DNA of 64,000 nucleotides from Ctena decussata (taxonomy: Eukaryota > Mollusca > Bivalvia > Lucinida > Lucinidae): assembly GCA_963989385.1 (NCBI GenBank), contig OZ022503.1, forward strand, positions 87,951,138-88,015,137, given 5' to 3'. This document shows, in pieces, positions 57,748 to 64,000 of this stretch. A program made the position numbers and the translations under genes. Each line of letters opens with the position of its first letter. The first letter of the stretch is position 1. Under the pieces are notes generated by a model that saw only the letters and a list, made by a program, of their open reading frames with translations, made no database searches and had not been told where the DNA came from.

Positions 57748-59098
57748 ATGTGGTATTGGTACGCGCCAAGGTTGTATAAGCTCTCCTATTATATTTTCTC
57801 TTTTCATAAATGATTTAGTGTCTTACTTGCGATCCAACTGCGATAATGGAGTGTTTATTTCTAATGAAATCGAAGATGTTCTAGCTTTAATGTTTGCAGA
57901 TGACGTTTCAAGCTTTTCGGACACAGTTGTTCGTTTACAACGTCAACTAAATTTAATTGAAAATTTCTGTAAATCTGTTAAAATGAGTTTAAACCTAAAC
58001 AAAACTAAAATTATTGTTTTTCGAAATGGTGGCATAGTTAAACAGACAGAAAAATGGTATTTTCAGGGCAGTGAGATAGAACTTGTCTCACTATTTAAAT
58101 ACTTAGGTGTGTATTTTACACCAAAATTAATATGGGCCAAAACTAAAGAATTACTTGCTCGACAAGCCAAAAAAGCAGCTTTTAGTATTTTTAATTTTCA
58201 AAAACATTTTGGGCATTTTTATCCATCGGATGCTTTCAAACTGTTTGATTCGATGGTAAAACCAGTTGCCTGCTACGGCTCTGAAATTTGGGGTTATAAA
58301 TATAGCGAAGAAATAGAAAAAGTACAAACAGCATTTTGTAAACAATATGTAGGGTTAAAACAAAATACTATGGATAGTTTTGTACTTGGTGAGTGTGGAA
58401 GATATAGCATGGCTGTTTTTTATATGACCCAATGCATAAAATACTGGATTAGATTAGTTCAAATGCCTACCCATAGGTACCCTCATCAGTGTTATAAAAT
58501 GCTTCGTTCGTTGGATGAAGCTGGTCGCATAACTTGGGCCTCTCATATACGTTCTCTCCTTTTCGAACATGGATTTGGGTATGTATGGGTAGCCAACACT
58601 GTAGGGGATGCAAATCGTTTTATTAAAATATTTAAGCAACGGATGAAAGACATATCAGTACAAAACTGGAAAAGCAGACTGGATGAATCACCAAAAGCAA
58701 ATCACTATAAACATTTTAAGTCTTTATTAAATGTTGAAAAATATTTGTCAGTAGATTTAAGCTATGCATGTAGAAGTAGGCTAGCTAATTTTCGTTGTTC
58801 TAGTCACACTCTTATGATAGAAAAGGGAAGGCATATGCATATTGAAAGGGAATATAGGTTCTGTCCGTTCTGTGTCGAAAGAAATGTTTATTCAGTAGAA
58901 GACGAATTTCATTTCTTCATGGTCTGTCCCGTCTATGAAGACCTTAGAAATATGTATTTTAAACCATACTGGCGTAACACAATCACATTACAGCATTTCT
59001 ATAGCATATTTAGATCATCTGATAATCAAAGTATATTTGCCATTTCGAAATTTTTACTCAGTGCATTTGCACTGAGAAATCTATACCATCCGAACTAA
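57748..59098 (+). pseudogene. LINE RT C-terminal half and Cys/His tail
   Basis: After the T-run frameshift the RT continues as CGIGTRQGCISSPIIFSLFI (from 57749), then the catalytic box LMFADDVSSF near 57890-57920 and the thumb region. The protein ends in a Cys/His-containing segment (FRCSSHTLMIEKGR ... FCPFCVER ... EDEFHFFMVCPVYEDLR) found in several LINE clades. The stop is at 59096-59098. Apart from the single shift, this half is uninterrupted for 449 codons, so decay is recent. Confidence 0.85.
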
Positions 59099-59242
59099 TA
59101 TGTTAAAATATTAGATATTGATAGAATCGCTTAGTTATGCATAGTTTGTAATTATTTGTTTTCCCCCCGTAAAGTGTAATGCACTTTTTGTTACTAAAAC
59201 GGACATATACAGTGAGAACATATGTTAACTGTTGCATTATCA

Positions 59243-59422
59243 CCCAGCCGGCACATGACGTAGAGACGACGTCGTACTGACGTCGGCGAACGTCGCGTCA
59301 ACGTCAGTGCGATGTCGTTGCGGCATATGACACCGAGATGGCGTCGCACTGACATCGATGCGACGTTGTAGCGTCGCGTCGGTGGCAGTGCGATTTCGTC
59401 GCGACGTCATATGTCTGCTGGG
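59243..59422. mobile_element. CG-rich foldback element, CCCAGCNGNCA ends
   Basis: The left end is CCCAGCCGGCACATGACGTA. The right end in reverse complement is CCCAGCAGACATATGACGTC. The interior is a dense run of ACGTC/GACGT and CGCACTGACGTC-like motifs in both orientations, very CG-rich against an AT-rich neighbourhood. It is inserted in the LINE 3' UTR. A SINE later inserted at its right edge. Confidence 0.8.
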
Positions 59423-59432
59423 ACACTTAGGG

Positions 59433-59704
59433 TTTGGTTGGTTGATTTGATGCTTAACGTCCACGGTAAACAACTAAGGTCATGTCGGGACGGTCAGTTA
59501 ACCTAACCACACTATTCCTGGGCAGGCTTAGACCTCCTAAGCGGTTAACCAGTACTAAGTGCACATACTTTCGCCAGTAACTGACAACTGCCCTTCTTGA
59601 ATCAGCGGAAGGAGAAACGAAAGTATGTGGCCAGACCGGGATTCGAACCCAGGACCTCTGACTTACGAGTCAGGTGCCCTACCGATTGCGCTACCCGGCC
59701 CGGC
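59433..59704 (-). mobile_element. tRNA-derived SINE, copy C
   Basis: Same family as 44193-44461, minus orientation. The head has box A TAGCGCAATCGG, an anticodon-arm-like CTGACTCGTAAGTCAG and box B GGTTCGAATCC, and the tail is GCATCAAATCAACCAACCAA. A perfect 13-base duplication, GGGACACTTAGGG, flanks it (59420-59432 and 59705-59717). It post-dates the LINE and the foldback element. Confidence 0.95.
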
Positions 59705-59940
59705 GGGACACTTAGGGCCTACATTCTTTGTTGCAAAGATATTCTGTACTTTCAGCACATTCTTTTTTGTGCTTAAATTACTTAGTACATTTAAACTTAA
59801 AGCATATATCTACCGTGGCATTTTCTGTTCAGATGTACTGTTTATATTGGATGTCACTCATCATTGTGTTTAATATAATTTGTATTGTGGGCCGAAGGCC
59901 TTTAATTATGAAATAAAATTTTGTCATTGTCATTGTCATT

Positions 59941-60682
59941 TCACATGAAATAAGCCTAATTGGTGAGTACCGTAACTTGCATATGAAATAAGCATGAGTG
60001 CAATACCGTTTACCATATGACCCTTTAAAATGGGATTTTATCGTCTTCAAAATGAACATTATTTCAATAAGAAAACACATTGCTGACATGGCCATTGTCA
60101 ATGACATTAAAGGTATGCGCTGAAATGTTATTACACATGACATTGTGGACATACCATTTTTATGACACAACGTTATCCACTGAATAACAGCAACAATACA
60201 TGATACAGATAAAAATTATATGCAAAACTGTAGGAACAGAATTTGAAAATCAAGAAAATAGCTTCCTGCCTATTGAAAATCATTGTCATAGTATGCGACT
60301 GTCTGCTCCAAAATGAAGTCACATTTAACAGGCAGAGTAACACTTGCTTTGGAGCCAAAGTCACCCTTTGGCTTCAACTGCCAATATTTACACTTGCCAC
60401 TGACTTGCCATAGGTAAACCTTATAGAACAATTGGCTTCATACACCGATGAACGACAGTTAATCATACGACGTAGTCGTCAAGCGAAGTCTAAGGTAAAC
60501 AAAATGTCTTGATTGGACCAGTAACATTCGACTGACGCCACGTTATGGCGACTGCTGTTTTATTTAATGGCCGAAAAGGTCATTACTATCTTTTCTTTGA
60601 CGCATATTTTGCATATTCTACATTTTATTACCACGAAAACAGCACAGGAAGGGTCTGTAAATTAAGAGTAAATAAAATATAA
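59941..60682. other. Intron sequence without recognised features
   Basis: There is no convincing ORF. The imperfect inverted pair CTTTGGAGCCAAAG (60349-60362) and short AAGTCACCCTTTGGCTTCA are local. ACGACGTAGTCGTC at 60468-60481 is a small palindrome. Confidence 0.4.
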
Positions 60683-61411
60683 CAGGGTTCAATCCAGAAA
60701 TTTGTCAGAATGGGCCAGTGGCCCATCAGTATTTTGAAAAGGGGCCACCAGTTTTTTCAGAGGGGCCATTATTTTTTTTAATGACCAAATAACCAGGATT
60801 TTGGCATTTTGAACACCCAATTATTTCTAATTTACCATAGAACAGCAGTAAATAGCTTTATTTTTGTTTTGCTGTATACAGATTTTTTTTCGCATCGTCG
60901 TGACAAAGCCAGTGAAACGGAGGCTTTTGTAGCCTCTCATTTTGAAATTATTTGCATAGAATTTCTCAGCTTTTTTCACCATTTGATTGTTTTTCATCAT
61001 TGGTGTCTTCCGATTTCTTCATTCTTGCTTACTGGCGGAATTTCTGAGGCGTCAACAGCAAAGAAATCACCAATTTATTTCTGTGTTTGCGGGATTGCCA
61101 ACATGTTTAGAATATCTGGTTTCCCTCGCATTCATTAATGCGCCATAAATAAATCGATACCCGGTTACCAGTCCACTCTCTAAGTTGTTGGAATGCTTTG
61201 CTCTCAATTTTCAATACTGCGGAAAGGGTCTTCTAACACTGACTCGCTAAATGCTATACTGCTAAAAATAAGTTATGCCGGTGCACAGTGAAATCGGAAA
61301 AGCGTCGATGCATTGGATTTTGCGCCAGTCCGGCGCATTGGATTTTCAAAAACCGTCAAGGACTTTCAAAGTGCACCATTGGCGCAAAAACGCAGCCTAG
61401 ATTGAACCCTG
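60683..61411. mobile_element. 729 bp hAT-like element, CAGGGTTCAATC ends
   Basis: The termini are CAGGGTTCAATCCAG and CTAGATTGAACCCTG. ATATAA occurs at both flanks, though the 8-base flanks do not align exactly, so the target duplication is uncertain. The interior has GGGGCCA-rich sequence (60712-60770) and an unassigned open frame at 60809-61138. No transposase signature was seen. Confidence 0.6.
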
Positions 61412-61441
61412 ATATAAAAATAAAATTTTTATTTTACAGCA

Positions 61442-61549
61442 TTCATCGTGTGAAGAAGCCGGTGGTCATCGCTAAAATTCTACAAGAAGCGCTTTGCCCT
61501 TCATGAAATTTTAGCTCCGCCAACTGGCTTCATCACATGATGAAGCCTG
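61442..61549. repeat. Imperfect palindrome next to the HAD exon
   Basis: TTCATCGTGTGAAGAAGCCG with GCTAAAATT is mirrored by AATTTTAGC with CAACTGGCTTCATCACATGA. It lies about 50 bases beyond the donor site of the HAD exon, inside the intron. Confidence 0.65.
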
Positions 61550-61600
61550 AAAAATCAAATTTCAATTCTAAATTGAGGGAACTTTACAAAACACACATAC

Positions 61601-62446
61601 CTTTCACAAAGATGATCCAACCATTCAAGGTATCTTGTATGTGTACACAAGAGTGTTCCATGTAGATCGAAAATCACCAGCTCTACATCCTCCGTAAGAA
61701 TCTCATTGGTCACCTCCTCCCTTACATTCTGTGTATCTGTGACCTTGTTTTCAAGGTCATGTGGCTCCCGTAGTAAACGTTCTGAAGGTGTGTACCTGTA
61801 ATACTGCCTCCACTCTGTGCCTGGCAGAATTAGTGGCAAGATGTCTTTTACACTGTGAATCACATACTCAGCTTCTGGTAATAGGTCTGTACTATTACCT
61901 ACTCCACTGAGGACACCTACACTCCAACCTAGTTTTGCTGCCTTCGCCATGCCAACGTCAGCAGCTGTGTCTCCTACCATTACTGTATCTGAGGGACTAA
62001 TGCCAAGTTCTTGACAAATAGTCAAGGCTGAGTAAGGACTTGGTTTTGGAATGATATTTGGGTCATCCCCACAGACAACATGATCAACATACTTTTCTAA
62101 TCTCAACTCTTTCAAAGTCAACATAGTTCCTTCTCTTGAGTCAGCCGTCGCTATGGCAATTTTTACATCATGAGCCTTAAGAATTTTGAAAAGTGTTCTT
62201 ATATCAGTGATGGCTTTCAGACTTTCTGCACTGCTGGTATCTCCCTCTTCCCAAATATCCTCTATTATTTTATAAGCCTCGTCAAAACTATATCCTTCAC
62301 GTTCCAGTAACTTGGCTATCTCATTCTTGCAAATGGGACTGGTAGACTCAGCCATGAGACCAGGGTTGAACTTTTGACTGATCGTGCAGAAACCAAGGAG
62401 ATCATTTACCTTGGCTTCAAGGTCAAGGCCAGTTGCATCACACAAT
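61601..62446 (-). CDS. Gene 2 internal exon: extra HAD body plus altered second motif I
   Basis: An 846-base exon, phase 2 on both sides (acceptor TATTTTCAG, donor GAAAG/GTATGT), so including or skipping it keeps frame. Exon residues 1-205 are a HAD body: motif II T100-A-D102, motif III K134 (PKPSPYS), motif IV G158-D159 with D163. Residues 255-281 start another HAD: LVIFDLHGTLLC with nucleophile Asp260, but His262 replaces the usual second Asp. It then ends, to be continued by the exon at 50480-52895. The motif I serving the first HAD must lie upstream, beyond 64000, as exon 2 does in gene 1. The reconstructed order is HAD1-HAD2-CHDH. The families closest in style are phosphoglycolate-phosphatase-like HADs; the substrate is unknown. 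Confidence 0.88.
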
Positions 62447-62650
62447 CTGAAAATACACAAAACTGTTATTCAAATGCAGGTATGAATCTTTTCTTTTTCT
62501 CTATATAAACCACAGCTCTTTCAGTGGCAACTTGACCAGTATTATGACACTCTTGGGAGTGTGCATGCATCCATGCATGAGTGTGTGTCAATGTGAAGGA
62601 AATGGCAATAATTGCCAGGGCTATTATTTTTTTTACCAGAAAATCAATCA

Positions 62651-64000
62651 GCATTTATCACTGACATCATTTGTTACAAATGTTAAAATGACAATCATGC
62701 AGCAGACTGTGTTGAAAAGACAATTCTGCATCCAAAGGCTCAATAGAGGAAGATTTGTGTAGATACTAAGGATTATCTGACTTCATTATTCATACATCCC
62801 TAAATTATTTTTCTGCTGCCATAATAGTAATGCTGACTGATGATTTTACTTGACAAAGTCCATATTATGCTAGTCTTGTAAGATCTCAGCTCCTGGGTGA
62901 CAGTCAGTGATTGCAGTGTCACTGTCAGTGCTGGCATCCCCCTTATTAACTCTTTCACTACCAAAAAGCAGACGACAAAATTTACGTCTGCAAAAATTAA
63001 AAAAATGCCTTGTCCAAGACTTTTTATATTGAGAATTCAAAGACTAGAGGGCAAACAGTGTAGATCTAGATGAGGCGGCTCATTATGAGCCGCCTCATCA
63101 GGATCTACGCTGTTTGCAAATTTTGCTAAATGCGTCACTGGGGCTCAAAGAGTTAACCAGCACAACTGTAGCATAATCTGATCACAGCACCAGGTCATTT
63201 TCTTACCATAATTATTCTAAGAATTGGAATTCCTGTGACCTTAACATATTCCAGTGATTACGGCAGAATCCTGATAATTCAGATTTTAATAAGTCCAGGT
63301 GCTGGATAAGTCAAAGATTTTTTGAAGGCTGTATAATAACAGCTGCATACAATTTGACCCCCCACAACTCAATGTCTTGATAATTCAAACAAAAATTACT
63401 AGTCCCTAGGACTTTAAGTTATCAAAGTTCTACTGTAATCTAGAATTTGAACAAAATGATTATACTAACTGGTAATTTGTCCAAATATTCCTGGTTGAAC
63501 TAAAACAGCACAGACCCAAACCAGACTGCTCATAGGAGCAGTCTGATTAGGGTTTGCATTGTTTCCTCTGTCTCAAAACTTTTTTGTTTCATTTCTGTCA
63601 CTTTTGTGTTAGAAATAAGTATAAAATGAACTGCAGTAAGCCAAAAAGGAAGCTTAATTTGCATGGGTTTGCTTCCATGTCTTTCTGCCATAAACTTTCA
63701 TGGCTTTCTGTTTGCTTCCCTGGATAATGTAATAGGGTCTACATTTGTATTTTTAAAGGGAAGAATATGCTCATAGAAAAGAAAACTGTTTCCTTTGAGA
63801 GTTGATTTCCATCAAGATGGAAGACAAAAATGAAAATGGCAGAGTTGCTTCCCTTGAAAGTGTACCCATTCATCTTAATGCAACTGCAACAACAAACGCA
63901 AAAGTTCAGACCAGTATTTCACATTTACAAAATCCAGTCAAAGCCATTGCTGTCACACACTATGGATGGACCCAAAGAATGTACAAATGCAAAATAAGGA
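62651..64000. repeat. Segment shared with gene 1 intron 2 (23834-24985)
   Basis: It is collinear from AGCATTTATCACTGACATC to the window end (TATGGATGGACCCAAAGAAT) and is about 200 bases longer because of the TTAA element at 62946-63156. It lies just upstream of the HAD exon in gene orientation. Confidence 0.8.
62946..63156. mobile_element. TTAA-flanked hairpin element with paralogous empty site
   Basis: TTAACTCTTTCACTACC at the left and GGGGCTCAAAGAGTTAA at the right, with TTAA at both borders (62946-62949, 63153-63156). The core hairpin at 63051-63118 is near-perfect: GCAAACAGTGTAGATC, GATGAGGCGGCTCATTATGA, GCCGCCTCATC, GATCTACGCTGTTTGC. The paralogous site at 24114-24117 has a single TTAA and no element. 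Confidence 0.85.

Larger units (their letters stand above)
55862..59940 (+). mobile_element. 5'-truncated, frameshifted non-LTR retrotransposon (LINE)
   Basis: It contains the C-terminal part of an APE-type endonuclease, a reverse transcriptase and a C-terminal Cys/His region, then a 3' UTR ending GGGCCGAAGGCCTTTAATTA, TGAAATAAAATTTTG and (TCATTG)n at 59922-59940. The UTR is interrupted by a foldback element (59243-59422) and a SINE (59433-59704). The N-terminal half of the endonuclease is missing and there are two frameshifts, so it cannot be autonomous. The clade is not assigned; the architecture fits the CR1/jockey/L2-like groups. Confidence 0.85.
52896..61600 (-). other. Gene 2 intron between the HAD exon and the last exon, 8.7 kb
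   Basis: Donor GAAAG/GTATGT at 61600 and acceptor CTTTCAG at 52896-52897, phase 2. It hosts the MYND ORF, the LINE, a SINE and several foldbacks on the opposite strand. It shows no obvious similarity to the first part of gene 1 intron 2. Confidence 0.75.

Noticed and set aside
57739..57750. Programmed ribosomal frameshift in the LINE
   Set aside because: An eight-T run with a shift in the middle of RT, plus a second shift at 56009, fits decay or homopolymer error better than programmed shifting.
59240..59473. Coding sequence on the minus strand rich in RHMT repeats
   Set aside because: Arises from the ACGTC foldback element and the SINE tail; no conserved protein.
60809..61138. 109-codon ORF as hAT transposase fragment
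   Set aside because: No hAT dimerisation or catalytic motif is visible; kept only as an unassigned frame within the element.
62447..62460. Start codon for the HAD exon at 62460
   Set aside because: The apparent start is GTG in intron sequence before TTTTCAG. The exon is internal, entered in phase 2.

Overview
This window reads as AT-rich animal nuclear DNA, most likely from a marine bivalve or other mollusc. The reasons are intron-containing mitochondrial choline dehydrogenase genes, tRNA-derived SINEs with target-site duplications, a decayed LINE, many small hairpin/TIR elements, and phosphatase-oxidoreductase genes spread over 20-25 kb. The species call is inference. No bacterial-style operons, CRISPR arrays or functional RNA genes were seen.

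The core content is two tandem paralogous minus-strand genes. Gene 1 can be assembled in full: exon 1 (28677-28800, mitochondrial presequence), exon 2 (26472-26670, phosphatase motif I DKDGT) and exon 3 (3696-6111, rest of a HAD phosphatase domain plus a complete choline dehydrogenase). Splice signals and phases agree and give a 912-residue HAD-CHDH fusion. Gene 2 has the equivalent last exon (50480-52895, about 97% identical protein) and an additional phase-2/phase-2 exon (61601-62446). That exon carries most of another HAD domain followed by a second motif I, altered to DLHGT. Gene 2 is therefore predicted to be HAD-HAD-CHDH, with its first exons beyond base 64000. The intron region 23834-24985 of gene 1 matches 62651-64000 of gene 2, and the match stops just before the extra HAD exon. 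An exon gain or loss therefore separates the two copies.

Layout: 1-1640 is the downstream flank of gene 1, duplicated at 43090-45420 downstream of gene 2. 1640-3690 holds degenerate repeats. 3696-28800 is gene 1, whose 20 kb second intron is filled with nested elements, including a 7.2 kb TIR element (8510-15736) with a paralogous empty site near 17580. 28.8-43 kb is intergenic repeat territory: a tandem array (29.85-31.04 kb), a 5.7 kb TIR element containing an orientation-switching satellite (31.6-37.4 kb), and a near-identical 1.4 kb tandem duplication with a 32 bp minisatellite (37.5-40.3 kb). 43-50.5 kb is the gene 2 downstream flank, rich in hairpins, SINEs and short TIR elements. 50480-62446 is gene 2; its intron holds an interrupted MYND zinc-finger ORF (54061-54861) and a frameshifted LINE (about 55862-59940) with a foldback element and a SINE nested in its 3' end.

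Functionally, CHDH oxidises choline to betaine aldehyde in mitochondria. A fused HAD phosphatase could supply choline from a phosphorylated precursor or act on an unrelated phosphate ester; the sequence does not decide the substrate.
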